Of a stretch of 64,000 nt of DNA, positions 8,180-18,300 are shown in pieces; within the stretch, counting starts at the first letter, position 1, and the number at the start of each line of letters is the position of its first letter. The stretch spans positions 33,782-97,781 of the forward strand of contig CAUUCL010000003.1 of the NCBI GenBank assembly GCA_963543845.1, written 5' to 3'. Below the pieces are notes generated by a model. It saw only the letters and a list, made by a program, of their open reading frames with translations. It searched no databases and was not told the DNA's origin. The translations under genes and the position numbers were made by a program. Origin of the DNA: CAUTNH01 sp963543845. Its GTDB lineage: Bacteria; Bacillota_I; Bacilli_A; Acholeplasmatales; Acholeplasmataceae.

Positions 8180-10108
8180 TTAAGCATCAATGTTTTTAGC
8201 ATATATTGCATTTGCTTGAATAAACTCTTTTCTTGGTTCAACCTCATCACCCATTAGGGTTGTAAAAATTGCATCAGCATCCATTGCATCTTCAGTTGAT
8301 ACTTGTAGAAGTGTTCTTGTATCAGGATTCATTGTTGTATCCCAAAGTTGCTCAGGATTCATCTCACCTAAACCTTTATATCTTTGAATTTGGAATGTTT
8401 TCATCTCTTTTTGAAGTTGCTCAAGTCTTGTCTCGCTATAAGCATATTCAACCTTTTTACCTTGTGATATTTTATAAAGTGGTGGCTGAGCAATATAGAT
8501 ATAACCTTTATCTACTAAATCTTTCATATAGCGGTAGAAAAAAGTTAAAAGTAGTGTTCTAATATGCGCACCATCAACATCGGCATCGGTCATAATGATA
8601 ATTTTATGGTATCTTGCTTTTTGACTATCAAATTCATCTCCTATACCTGTTCCGATTGCTTTTATAAGTGAAAGAATTTCCTTATTAGATAATGCTTTAT
8701 CAAGTCTTGCCTTTTCAACATTTAAAACCTTACCACGAAGAGGAAGGATTGCTTGGAATTCAGAATTACGACCTTGCTTTGCTGAACCACCAGCCGAGTC
8801 TCCCTCGACTATATAAAGCTCTGATATTTCAGGCTTTTTACTTCTGCAATCAGCAAGTTTTGAAGCAAATCCAAGACTGTCAAGTGGAGATTTTCTTCTT
8901 GTTGCATCTTTGGCTTTTCTTGCAGCAATTCTTGCAACACCAGCAGAGATTGCTTTTTCTAGTATTGCTTTTGCATCATCTGGATTTTCATATAAAAACT
9001 TAGTTAAAGCCTCACCTACAAGCTGGCTTACAAGCTGTCTTACCTCGGGATTACCTAGCTTAGTTTTAGTTTGTCCTTCAAATTGGGGATTAGGGTGTTT
9101 TACAGATATAACTGCAATAATTCCCTCTCTTGTATCTTCACCAATTAGCGATTCTTGGTTTTTCTTAATTAAGTTTTCTTTTTGTCCATAGTTATTAAGC
9201 TCACGTGTTAAGGCAAGTTTAAAACCATCTTCATGCATACCACCCTCATGAGTTATGATATTATTAACAAATGAGTATATATTAGTTGCATAAGAATCAT
9301 TATATTGAACTGCTACCTCGGCAGTTATGTTATTTACAGTTTTTTCAAGATAAAATAGTTCTTGATTTATTTTAGGACGTTTAGAATTTAAAAATTCAAC
9401 ATACTCTTTTATACCGCCTTCATAGCAGTACTCTGCCTTTAAAATCGGAGATACTCTTCTATCTGTTATCTCAATTTTTAGTCCTTTATTTAAAAATGCA
9501 AGCTGTTGAATACGATTTCTTAAAATCTCATAATCATATTCTTGGCAGTCTGTAAATATAGTTTTATCGAATTTAAAAGATACAATAGTTCCATGATCTT
9601 GAGCATCACCTATTGTTTGAAGTTCACATGTAGGTTTTCCTTTAGAATAGCTTTGAGTATAAACTTTACCATCTTTATGAATTTCAATGTCAAAATTATC
9701 AGATAAAGCATTAACAACCGATGCACCAACACCATGAAGACCACCAGATACTTTATATGATTTTCCATCGAATTTACCACCAGCATGCAGTACTGTTAAA
9801 ATTGTCTCAACTGCTGGTTTTTTAGTTTTAGGGTGAATATCAACAGGTATTCCACGACCATCATCTGCTACTTTAATAACATTACCTTTTAATATTTCAA
9901 CACTTATCTTACTAGCATAACCTGCTAAAACTTCATCGATTGAATTATCAACTATCTCCCAAACAAGATGGTGAAGTCCACGTGAGCCTGTTGAGCCTAT
10001 GTACATACCAGGGCGTTTTCTTACAGCCTCAAGTCCTTCTAGTACTTGAATATTTTTGGCGCTATACTCCTCGCTTTGATTTTCTATATCTTTTTCATCT
10101 TCTACCAT
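8180..10108 (-). CDS. gyrB: DNA gyrase subunit B
   Basis: GyrB is the ATPase subunit of gyrase. The 642-residue protein has the GHKL ATP site, with DNSIDE near residue 55 and DDGRGIPV near residue 82. The TOPRIM domain has EGDSAGGSAKQGR near residue 425 and the metal-binding DADVDGAHIRTL near residue 505. The C-terminal GyrA-interacting segment has QRYKGLGEMNPEQLW. The length matches Gram-positive GyrB, without the proteobacterial insertion. It is 11 bases after recF and 13 before gyrA, so it is in the same operon. The coumarin-binding region looks normal. Confidence 0.97.
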   Translation of the reverse strand: MVEDEKDIENQSEEYSAKNIQVLEGLEAVRKRPGMYIGSTGSRGLHHLVWEIVDNSIDEVLAGYASKISVEILKGNVIKVADDGRGIPVDIHPKTKKPAVETILTVLHAGGKFDGKSYKVSGGLHGVGASVVNALSDNFDIEIHKDGKVYTQSYSKGKPTCELQTIGDAQDHGTIVSFKFDKTIFTDCQEYDYEILRNRIQQLAFLNKGLKIEITDRRVSPILKAEYCYEGGIKEYVEFLNSKRPKINQELFYLEKTVNNITAEVAVQYNDSYATNIYSFVNNIITHEGGMHEDGFKLALTRELNNYGQKENLIKKNQESLIGEDTREGIIAVISVKHPNPQFEGQTKTKLGNPEVRQLVSQLVGEALTKFLYENPDDAKAILEKAISAGVARIAARKAKDATRRKSPLDSLGFASKLADCRSKKPEISELYIVEGDSAGGSAKQGRNSEFQAILPLRGKVLNVEKARLDKALSNKEILSLIKAIGTGIGDEFDSQKARYHKIIIMTDADVDGAHIRTLLLTFFYRYMKDLVDKGYIYIAQPPLYKISQGKKVEYAYSETRLEQLQKEMKTFQIQRYKGLGEMNPEQLWDTTMNPDTRTLLQVSTEDAMDADAIFTTLMGDEVEPRKEFIQANAIYAKNIDA

Positions 10109-10119
10109 ATTAAAACTCC

Positions 10120-11139
10120 TTATCTTTTAATTTCTATTTTCATAAATTTATCATTTTCTAAATTCTTAACTGATGATATTATTATTTGAATATTATCAAT
10201 TAGTGTATTAAATACCATTTCAATATTTTTACTATCTAACATATTTGTAATATCATCAATTAAAAATATGGGATTTTTATCATTTTTAATTAAATTACTT
10301 AAAATTGCATATTTAATTTTTAAAAGACTTAATTGCATCTCACCATTTGATGCAACTTTTTTTATCTCTTCATCATTTAATAAAATCTTATAATCATCTT
10401 TTTGAATACCATTTAAAGTTTGTTTGTATTCAATTTCCTTTTTAAAATTTTTCTTAAACGCCTTTTCTAAATTCTTAATTTGAACATCTGGCTCATATTT
10501 AATAAAAACATTAAGATTTTTAAAACATTCTAACTTACTAAGCTCATAATTTAGGCTATCTGCATAATCTGTTCTTATTTTTATAATTTCACTAGCAAGT
10601 TCAATTAACTGATCTGATACTACATTAAAAAATGTTAAATCTGATTCGTGAGTAATATTTTTTAATATTAAGTTTCGCTGTTTTAAAATCTTTTTATATT
10701 TAATCATTAAAGAAGAATATTTTTTAACAAACTGTATTATTTCAAAATCAAAATATTCTCTTCTAGTTTGTGGATTTAAATTAAGTAAGTTAAAATCTAA
10801 ATTCGTAAATGCTACCACAGGATATAATCCAATAAAATCGCTAACTTTTTTTATATGATTTTTATTTAGGTAAATATTTTTATTATCCTTTGAAAAAATT
10901 GACTCTACTATATTTTTATTATCTTCTAAAACAATCTTAAAAAAATTCTCATCCTTTTTAATTAAATCAGCTATATTACTAGTTTTAAAACTCCTAGTTG
11001 TAAAAGCATAATATATCGCTTCTAAAACTGTAGTTTTTCCTACAGCATTCTCGCCATAAATTAAAATCTTGTCCTTTTCAAAATTGAGTTCTAAATTTTT
11101 ATGAAGCCTAAGATTTTTAAAAATTATTTTTTTAATCAT
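10120..11139 (-). CDS. recF: DNA replication and repair protein RecF
   Basis: RecF is an SMC-like ATPase that helps load RecA at single-strand gaps through the RecFOR pathway. The 339-residue protein has the Walker A loop YGENAVGKTTVLEAIYY at about residues 28-44. Its C-terminal Walker B/D-loop region is FLIDDITNMLDSKN. It is slightly shorter than the usual 360-370 residues, and the signature region near NGEMQLSLLKIK is less conserved than in Bacillus, as often seen in small AT-rich genomes. The start overlaps the end of the S4-protein gene by four bases. The order S4-recF-gyrB-gyrA is that of the Firmicutes origin region. Confidence 0.93.
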   Translation of the reverse strand: MIKKIIFKNLRLHKNLELNFEKDKILIYGENAVGKTTVLEAIYYAFTTRSFKTSNIADLIKKDENFFKIVLEDNKNIVESIFSKDNKNIYLNKNHIKKVSDFIGLYPVVAFTNLDFNLLNLNPQTRREYFDFEIIQFVKKYSSLMIKYKKILKQRNLILKNITHESDLTFFNVVSDQLIELASEIIKIRTDYADSLNYELSKLECFKNLNVFIKYEPDVQIKNLEKAFKKNFKKEIEYKQTLNGIQKDDYKILLNDEEIKKVASNGEMQLSLLKIKYAILSNLIKNDKNPIFLIDDITNMLDSKNIEMVFNTLIDNIQIIISSVKNLENDKFMKIEIKR

Positions 11140-11342
11140 GTAATAATATATTTTTTATTATTTACTAAAACAATATCATCTTTATTAAGTTTTCTTCCAC
11201 GTCTTTTTTCGCTTTCGCCATTAACCCTGATATCATTTTCCAAAAGGTAGTATTTTGCCTGTCCACCACTTTGAATAATATCGTTTATTTTAAGAAATTG
11301 ACCCAGAGTTAAAAAAGTATCGTTTTTGCTTTGTTTTTTCAT
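11136..11342 (-). CDS. yaaA: S4-domain RNA-binding protein (YaaA type)
   Basis: This 68-residue protein is a lone S4 RNA-binding domain, the small protein usually found directly upstream of recF. The family core LGQFLKINDIIQSGGQAK is followed by the basic segment RRGRKL and a short C-terminal strand. The work known to me on the Bacillus homologue links it to ribosome assembly. An AAAGGAAA ribosome binding site precedes the ATG, and a good promoter lies at 11366-11394, so this is the first gene of the gyrase operon. dnaN would normally come just before it, but enolase is encoded there on the other strand. Confidence 0.9.
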   Translation of the reverse strand: MKKQSKNDTFLTLGQFLKINDIIQSGGQAKYYLLENDIRVNGESEKRRGRKLNKDDIVLVNNKKYIIT

Positions 11343-11365
11343 GTTTTTTCCTTTAATAATATTAA

Positions 11366-11394
11366 ATTATAACAAAAATAGCCCAAAAATTCAA
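11366..11394 (-). promoter_or_regulatory. Promoter of the yaaA-recF-gyrB-gyrA-serS operon
   Basis: Read on the minus strand, TTGAAT (11394-11389) and TATAAT (11371-11366) are separated by exactly 17 bases. The -10 box is preceded by T-G-T, close to an extended -10. It ends 24 bases before the yaaA start codon, and no other promoter of this quality is visible before the operon. Confidence 0.75.
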
Positions 11395-11504
11395 ATTTAA
11401 AGGAAAGATTTTTAAAAAATGACATTTATCCCATCTTTTATAAACATCGCAAAAATGGGCATTTTTTAAATTTTAAAAATATTTATTTTTTTATCTTTAA
11501 ATAG

Positions 11505-11531
11505 TTGCTTTTTTTATATTTGTGTTAAAAT
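11505..11531 (+). promoter_or_regulatory. Possible eno promoter
   Basis: A TTGCTT box and a TAAAAT box lie 15 bases apart, upstream of enolase. The spacing is shorter than ideal and the surroundings are very AT-rich, so this is tentative. A strong AAGGAGA ribosome binding site follows at 11554-11560. The rest of the 11343-11567 gap shows no canonical DnaA box (TTATCCACA). Confidence 0.4.
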
Positions 11532-11567
11532 AATGATGTTAAAATAAATGAAAAAGGAGATATAAAA

Positions 11568-12860
11568 ATGCCATTTATTACAGATGTTTATGCAAGAGAA
11601 GTTCTTGATTCAAGAGGTAATCCAACTGTTGAAGTTGAGGTATATACTGAATCAGGAGCAAAAGGAAGTGCAATTGTTCCATCAGGTGCTTCAACAGGAG
11701 TTTTTGAGGCTGTTGAATTAAGAGATGGAGATAATAAAAGATACCTTGGTAAAGGTGTTTTAAAAGCAGTTGAAAATGTTAATGATGTTATTGCCCCTGA
11801 GATTATCGGATGCAATGCATTAGAGCAAGTTAGTATTGATAAAATTTTAGTTGAACTTGATGGAACTCCTAATAAAGGTAAACTTGGTGCAAATGCAATT
11901 TTAGGTGTTTCTATGGCAGTTGCAAGAGCAGCAGCTGATTACCTAGGACTTGATTTTTACCGCTATATTGGTGGTATGAATGCTAAAGTTCTACCAGTTC
12001 CAATGATGAATATTATAAACGGTGGAGCTCATGCTGATAATTCAGTTGACTTCCAAGAATTTATGATTATTCCTGCAAATTTTAAAACTTTTAAAGAAGC
12101 TATTCGCTGTGGTGCTGAGGTTTTCCATAACCTTAAAAAAGTTCTGGCTAAAAAAGGATATGTTACAGCTGTTGGTGATGAAGGTGGATTTGCTCCAAAT
12201 TTAAAGAGCAATGAAGAAGCTCTTCAAACAATTGTTGAGGCTATTAAACAAGCAGGATATACTCCTGGAAAAGATGTATTTTTAGCAATGGATGTTGCTG
12301 CTAGTGAGTTTTATGATAAAACTAAAAAAGTTTACAAACTTGAAGGTGAAGGAAAAGAGTATAAAGCTAATGAGTTAGTTGAATTTTATGAAACTCTTAT
12401 TTCTAAATACCCAATTGTATCAATTGAGGATGGTCTTGAACAAGATGACTGGGATGGTTGGAAACTTTTAACTGATAAAATTGGTGATAGAGTTCAACTT
12501 GTTGGTGATGATTTATTTGTTACTAATACAAAAAGATTACAATCAGGAATCGATAAAAAAGTTGCAAACTCAATTTTAATTAAAGTAAACCAAATTGGTA
12601 CACTTACTGAAACACTAGATGCAATTGAACTTGCAAAAACAAATGGCTATACAACAGTTATATCTCACAGAAGTGGTGAATCTGAAGATACTTTAATTGC
12701 TGATTTAGCAGTTGCATTAAATGCTGGTCAAATTAAAACTGGTTCTGCATCAAGAACAGATAGAATTGCTAAGTATAATCAACTTCTAAGAATTGAAGAT
12801 GAACTTGATGGTACTGGAATTTATCGTGGTGTTGAAACATTTAAAAAATTCAAAAAATAA
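11568..12860 (+). CDS. eno: Enolase (phosphopyruvate hydratase)
   Basis: Enolase converts 2-phosphoglycerate to phosphoenolpyruvate in glycolysis. The 430-residue protein is full length. It has the N-terminal ARE-LDSRGNPTVEVEV signature, MMNIINGGAHADNSVDFQE near residue 150, metal ligands in AMDVAASEF and SIEDGLEQDDW, and the catalytic loop ending SHRSGESEDT. Codon choice looks optimised compared with the surface-protein genes, as expected for a highly expressed gene. It stands alone between a strong ribosome binding site and a strong terminator. Confidence 0.98.
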   Translation: MPFITDVYAREVLDSRGNPTVEVEVYTESGAKGSAIVPSGASTGVFEAVELRDGDNKRYLGKGVLKAVENVNDVIAPEIIGCNALEQVSIDKILVELDGTPNKGKLGANAILGVSMAVARAAADYLGLDFYRYIGGMNAKVLPVPMMNIINGGAHADNSVDFQEFMIIPANFKTFKEAIRCGAEVFHNLKKVLAKKGYVTAVGDEGGFAPNLKSNEEALQTIVEAIKQAGYTPGKDVFLAMDVAASEFYDKTKKVYKLEGEGKEYKANELVEFYETLISKYPIVSIEDGLEQDDWDGWKLLTDKIGDRVQLVGDDLFVTNTKRLQSGIDKKVANSILIKVNQIGTLTETLDAIELAKTNGYTTVISHRSGESEDTLIADLAVALNAGQIKTGSASRTDRIAKYNQLLRIEDELDGTGIYRGVETFKKFKK

Positions 12861-12870
12861 AAATTAAACT

Positions 12871-12907
12871 AAAAACACCTTAGCTAATTAAAGGCTAAGG
12901 TGTTTTT
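12871..12907 (+). terminator. Rho-independent terminator of eno
   Basis: A perfect 14-base-pair stem (AAAAACACCTTAGC and its complement) closes a 9-base loop and ends in a T run, starting ten bases after the eno stop codon. Confidence 0.9.
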
Positions 12908-12921
12908 GTATCATGGATTTT

Positions 12922-12957
12922 AAAAGCCTTTACCAATTTTCAAAGGTAAAGGCTTTT
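12922..12957 (-). terminator. Terminator of the beta-helix protein gene (possibly bidirectional)
   Basis: A perfect 13-base-pair stem (AAAAGCCTTTACC and its complement) lies two bases beyond the stop of the minus-strand gene. The T tract on the minus strand is only four long, while the plus strand has five, so it may also back up the eno terminator. Confidence 0.75.
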
Positions 12958-12959
12958 TG

Positions 12960-15314
12960 TTAGTCGTTTATTCTTCCAATTAAATGATAAGGTATACTAT
13001 TATAATTTTCATTTTCTTTTGCAATAATGCTATCTTTTTTAATTAAATAATTTCCAATATTAAAATCCTTAAATGATTCTTTTATATCCTTTTTTTCTAT
13101 ATCATATAAATTATTATTTTTAACTTGCGCATATTTTTTAACAGCATCTGATATTACACCAAGGTGTTTATTTTCAGATACTATAATATTATTTTCAACA
13201 AGTCCATTAGGAGTTGCTGCGCTTTCAGGTTCTTCCTTTTTGTCAAATCCAACCATCTTTGAAATTGCGCTATAATCTGCCATGATGTTATTTTTCATTA
13301 TCCTAGCACTTTCAGGATCTTTTATCCAATTTTCATAAAGAGCTTTAGCATCTTTTAAAAGTTTCCATTGTCTAGCATCGGGTGTATTTACATTTTTACT
13401 ATACCATCCACCAGCAAGTCCCTCGTATGCTCTTGCATCGTATCTAATTGGATCTTTAGCATTTATAATTGTATTATCATATACTTTGTGCTCTCTTCCT
13501 CCGCCAATTAAAAAGCCATTTCCTGCTATATTAGATAGCAAGTTGCCATATGCAACCTGGCCTGCTAGGCAATCATCAAAATAAATTCCATTAGATTTAA
13601 ACTTCTCATTTCCAATATTAATAATTGCATTATATCTAATTACATTTCCAAAATAACTTAAATTTCTGCCAGAGTAAATAGCTCCTGCATCTGCTGAATT
13701 TTTTACTACATCATGAACATAATTGTACTCTATTATATGCTCATTGCCAGCATATAAAATACCAGTAAAAGGTGCATCAAATATTTCATTATGCATCACT
13801 TTATTTCCAACGCCTAAAATACTTACACCTGCAATACCACTTTTAAAGTTTTCACCATAGGCGTGAATATAATTATTTTTTACGATATTATTTTCTAGCC
13901 TTAAACCATCTTTTCTAATATCGTTTGTAATATCGCCTTCTTTATAATTTAAATTATTTCCAACAATAATTCCACTTTTACCAACATTTTTAATTTCATT
14001 TCCAATAATTAAATTATTCTTTCCTCTAATTTTAATTCCATCAAAGGCGACATTTTTAATCAGCATGTTGCTAATTGTTATATTGCTTCCATTCATATTT
14101 ATTCCATTAGATCTGCCGCATTTTAAAGTTATTCCATCAATTGTAATATTATTTACACTATCAGATTCAATGATACTTTTTTTAAGTAGTGAAATTGTAA
14201 CATTGCTATTTTTATTATATCCCTCTGGAAAATACATATATAAATTTCCTGTTACTCTATCTATATAATACTCGCCCACCTCGTCAAGTTCTTCAAACAC
14301 ATTATAAACATAATATGAGCCATTTTCTTTAATTCCATAGGGTGAGCTGTACTTTAAATCAAGCTGTCCTTCAGATTTATTAAAATCTTCAACTGGGCTT
14401 GATACATCAGCCCAATCCCAGTAAAAATATCCATATGTCCAAATACTATTAAGTTTATTAGTTGGTTTTTGCCATTTTTGCATACGGTTTTTCATACCAT
14501 TATCAACTTTGAATTTTGGTGGTCTTGGACTTGGTGTACTATTCCAGTTAATAATATCAGGAACATGCTCAGAAGCCTCGCCATAATCAACAATTTTTCC
14601 TATTTTAGCAAAATCTTTATTAGGATATCTTGCAAGATTTGCCCTTTTTTCATCATAGAAAACCTCGGCTGCAACACCATTATCCTCACCATATTTTCTT
14701 CCTTGTGAATATCCGCCAATAGCATATAATTTTCCAATAGTTTCAGAATCTATTCCTTTTTCAAAAAGATTAACTACTCTAACATTTTTTCTTGCTTCAT
14801 CTGTAAGCCTTGCTGCATCACTAGAATTTAAATCTTTAAAATCAGATGCTTTAATGCTAACACCACCGTTAAATACTACTTCATCTTTATTGTAGGATGT
14901 ATAGGTAATTTTATGATTATTAGGTAAGTTATCACTGCTGTTAAATGATAACTCTTTTTTAAAGTTATACTCTCCTGCCATAATCGCAACTATAATATCC
15001 TTATCTACTTTAGGTGAGTTTTCTTTAATTAAACTTCTTATTACATCTCTTGCCTTATTTACAGTTTTAAATGGTCTTTCAAAAGAACCATCGTTTTCAT
15101 CATCACCAGTTTTTGCAGATACATAATAATCCGCATTACTTACTGTCTTTTTTGAAGGCTTTTCATATATTGGAAGACCATTAGGATTTAATTTAGGTTT
15201 TGGATTAGTCTTTATTATTCCAAGTAAAATTAAAGAAACTATAACCGCTAAAAGTGCTAGCAATAAAAAAGATATAACTATTATTGTTATTTTATGATTT
15301 TTCTTTGATTTCAT
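12960..15314 (-). CDS. Membrane-anchored right-handed parallel beta-helix protein, probable glycoside hydrolase
   Basis: This 784-residue protein has one N-terminal membrane helix (about residues 9-32) with no lipobox, so it is probably an extracellular, membrane-tethered protein. The ectodomain starts with YYVSAKTGDDENDGS, the usual opening of right-handed parallel beta-helix enzymes. A long series of Asn-rich coils follows at about residues 370-640, such as GINMNGSNITISNMLIKN. The conserved segments DAGAIYSGRNLSYFGN, NGIYFDDCLAG and FLIGGGREHKVYDN recall large beta-helix glycosidases of the GH141/GH120 type. I cannot assign family, substrate or active site from reading alone. It lies downstream of rpoC, separated by a terminator, and may have its own weak promoter. 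A role in glycan degradation is inferred from the fold. Confidence 0.75.
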   Translation of the reverse strand: MKSKKNHKITIIVISFLLLALLAVIVSLILLGIIKTNPKPKLNPNGLPIYEKPSKKTVSNADYYVSAKTGDDENDGSFERPFKTVNKARDVIRSLIKENSPKVDKDIIVAIMAGEYNFKKELSFNSSDNLPNNHKITYTSYNKDEVVFNGGVSIKASDFKDLNSSDAARLTDEARKNVRVVNLFEKGIDSETIGKLYAIGGYSQGRKYGEDNGVAAEVFYDEKRANLARYPNKDFAKIGKIVDYGEASEHVPDIINWNSTPSPRPPKFKVDNGMKNRMQKWQKPTNKLNSIWTYGYFYWDWADVSSPVEDFNKSEGQLDLKYSSPYGIKENGSYYVYNVFEELDEVGEYYIDRVTGNLYMYFPEGYNKNSNVTISLLKKSIIESDSVNNITIDGITLKCGRSNGINMNGSNITISNMLIKNVAFDGIKIRGKNNLIIGNEIKNVGKSGIIVGNNLNYKEGDITNDIRKDGLRLENNIVKNNYIHAYGENFKSGIAGVSILGVGNKVMHNEIFDAPFTGILYAGNEHIIEYNYVHDVVKNSADAGAIYSGRNLSYFGNVIRYNAIINIGNEKFKSNGIYFDDCLAGQVAYGNLLSNIAGNGFLIGGGREHKVYDNTIINAKDPIRYDARAYEGLAGGWYSKNVNTPDARQWKLLKDAKALYENWIKDPESARIMKNNIMADYSAISKMVGFDKKEEPESAATPNGLVENNIIVSENKHLGVISDAVKKYAQVKNNNLYDIEKKDIKESFKDFNIGNYLIKKDSIIAKENENYNSIPYHLIGRIND

Positions 15315-15350
15315 AAATTCTCCTTTTTTTATTTTAATTATATATAACTC

Positions 15351-15376
15351 AAAAACGTGCCAAATGGCACGTTTTT
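15351..15376 (-). terminator. Terminator of the rpl-rpoBC operon
   Basis: A perfect 11-base-pair stem (AAAAACGTGCC and its complement) with a four-base loop lies five bases after the rpoC stop codon, with T residues forming the distal arm on the minus strand. Confidence 0.88.
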
Positions 15377-15381
15377 AAATT

Positions 15382-18300
15382 TTATTCCTCGTCTAATGAA
15401 ATATCATTTAAACGATCGTATTCATATTTGGTATCTTGAAGTATACCAGTACCAGCTGGAATTAATCCTCCAATAATAACATTTTCCTTAAGTCCACGAA
15501 GCTCATCTTTAGCACCACAAATTGCTGCATCTGTTAAAATTCTTGTTGTCTCTTGGAAAGATGCACTTGATAAAAATGACTCAGATCTTAAAGCGGCTCT
15601 TGTAATACCTAAAATTATAGGTCTTGCAATAGCTGGACGAAGTTTGTTTGTAAAGGCTTTTTTATTTTCCTTTTTATAATCATTTATTGATACTTCAATA
15701 CCTGATAATAAATTAGTATCACCTTCACTTACAACCATCATACGTTTAAGCATTTGTCTTAGGATTATCTCAACGTGTTTATCGCTAATTTCAACACCTT
15801 GAGCATAGTAAACTTTTTGAACTTCTTCAAGAATGTATTTTTGAACTCTTTCAACTGATGTTACTCTTAAAAGTTCTTTTGGATAAATTGAACCTTGAGT
15901 TAATTTATCTCCCGCTTTTACTTCTTTATTTTTTCTTACAATAACATCAACATTAGCCTCTGTTTTATAAGCGTGTTCTTTGCCTTTTTCATCAGTTATT
16001 ATGACAGTAGATATTCCCGTACTATCTTTTTGAATTTCAGAAACTCTACCATTATACTCACTAATTACAGCCTTACCTTTAGGATTTCTTACCTCAAATA
16101 ATTCTTGAATTCTTGGAAGACCTTGGGTAATATCGGCAGCTGAGGCAACACCACCTGTATGGAATGTTCTCATTGTAAGCTGAGTACCTGGCTCACCAAT
16201 TGATTGAGCTGCAATAACACCAACAGCCTCACCAATTTCAACTGGTTTATTATTTGCAAGGTTTCTTCCATAACATTTAGCACAAACACCATACTCAGAA
16301 TCACATGTTAGATTTGTTCTAATATAAACACTTTCAATTCCTAATTTCTCAATTAAAATTGCATTATCTTCATCAATCATTTGATTTTTTAAAATTAGAA
16401 CTTCACCATTTTTAGGATGGCAAATCTCGCATGCTGCATATCTACCGATTATTCTATCTTTAAGAGGAACTACAATCTTGCCACCGTTATTTTCATCTCT
16501 AATAGCAGATACATTTACTCCTCTTTCAGTATGACAATCATCTTCAACAATTAAAATATCTTGTGATACGTCTACTAATCTTCTTGTTAAATATCCTGAT
16601 TCAGCAGTTTTTAAAGCTGTATCAGTTGAACCTTTTCTAGCACCATGGGTAGAGATGAAAAACTCAGAAACTGAAAGTCCTTCTCTAAATGATGCTTTAA
16701 CTGGAACTTCAATTACATCACCCTTAGGGTTGTTCATAAGTCCACGCATACCAGCAAGCTGTGTAAAGTTATTAACATTACCACGGGCACCTGAATCACT
16801 CATCATTGTTAAGTGATTATCTTTTGGAAGTTCAGCCATTAAACCTGTTTGAATATCGTTTCTTGCTTTCTCCCATACTTTAACAAGTAGACCTTTTCTT
16901 TCTGCTTGTGTAAGAAGACCCATCTCATAGTTTTCATCAATAACCGCACATTCTTCATCGGCTTTAGTAATTAACTCTTTTTTCTTTGAGTAAACTTTAA
17001 TATCAGCAAAAGATACAGTAAAGCCTGCGATTGTTGAATATTTAAATCCTAGATCTTTTAAATTATCTAGCATTTTAGATGTTTCAGCAATTTGATAGCG
17101 TTTAAATATTTCAGCAATTAACATTGATAAGAACTTTTTAGCAAATGGTTTAGGAAGTTTAGTCTCATCAAACTTTTTATAAAAATCCTTTGGATTTCCG
17201 CCCTTAGGAAGGAAAAACGCTGAACTTGGTCCATTTTCTAAATCTTCTTTTGTAGGAGATTCAATAAATGGAAAATCTTTTGGAAGAATTTTATTAAAGA
17301 TAATTTTTCCAAGTGTTGTAGATAAGTATTGATCTTGGTATTCCTTTTTGAATTTTGATGAAATTGATGTAGGCTTTATAAATATTCTAGTATGTAAATC
17401 AATTAACTTATTCTCATAAGCAATCTCAGCCTCTTCAACAGATGAGAAAAATTGTCCCTCATTTTTAGAGCCGAATGTTTTTTCATCTTTAGGATTATAT
17501 GGAGTTTCAATTGTTAGATAATAATTACCTAAAACCATATCTTGCGATGGTGTAACAACTGGTTTTCCATCTTTAGGCGATAGGATATTATTACTTGCAA
17601 GCATTAAAAGTCTTGCCTCAGCTTGTGCCTCTGGTGAAAGTGGCACGTGAATTGGCATCTGGTCACCATCAAAGTCAGCGTTAAACGCTGTACATACAAG
17701 TGGGTGAAGTCTAATCGCTTTTCCATCAATTAGTTTTGGCTCGAATGCTTGAATACCCAAGCGGTGAAGAGTTGGGGCACGGTTAAGTAAAATTGGGTGT
17801 TCAATAACAACTTCTTCAAGTGATTGCCAAACATCATCATCCATTGAATCATATTTAGCAACAACATCTTTTCTTTTTTCAATATTTAGCTTTTTTTGTA
17901 GTGAATTTAAAACAAATGGTTTAAATAAAATAATTGCCATCTCACGTGGAATACCAGCTTGATACATTTTTAAATCTGGTCCAACGATAATAACCGAACG
18001 GCCTGAATAGTCAACTCTTTTACCTAAAAGATTTTGTCTAAATCTACCTTGTTTACCACGAAGTAAATCTGAAAGAGATTTTGCAAGACGTTTTTTCTCA
18101 CCATTTCTAGATGGTGCATATCCTGCTTTCGCATTATCAAAAAGTGAATCAACTGCCATTTGAAGCATACGCTTTTCATTTGTTTGAAGTAAATCAGGAG
18201 TAATTCGCATTTTCTTCATTTCTTTTAGACGATTGTTTCTATTTATAATTCTGCGATATAAATCATTTAAATCAGTAGTTGCAAATTGTCCTCCATCAAG

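Noticed and set aside
8269..9191. Several plus-strand frames of about 90-100 codons across gyrB
   Set aside because: They lie wholly inside gyrB, have no ribosome binding sites and show no family motifs.
11343..11567. Replication origin between yaaA and eno
   Set aside because: The gap contains TTATCCCATC-like sequence but no canonical DnaA boxes or clusters, and dnaA is absent. It is explained by two divergent promoters.
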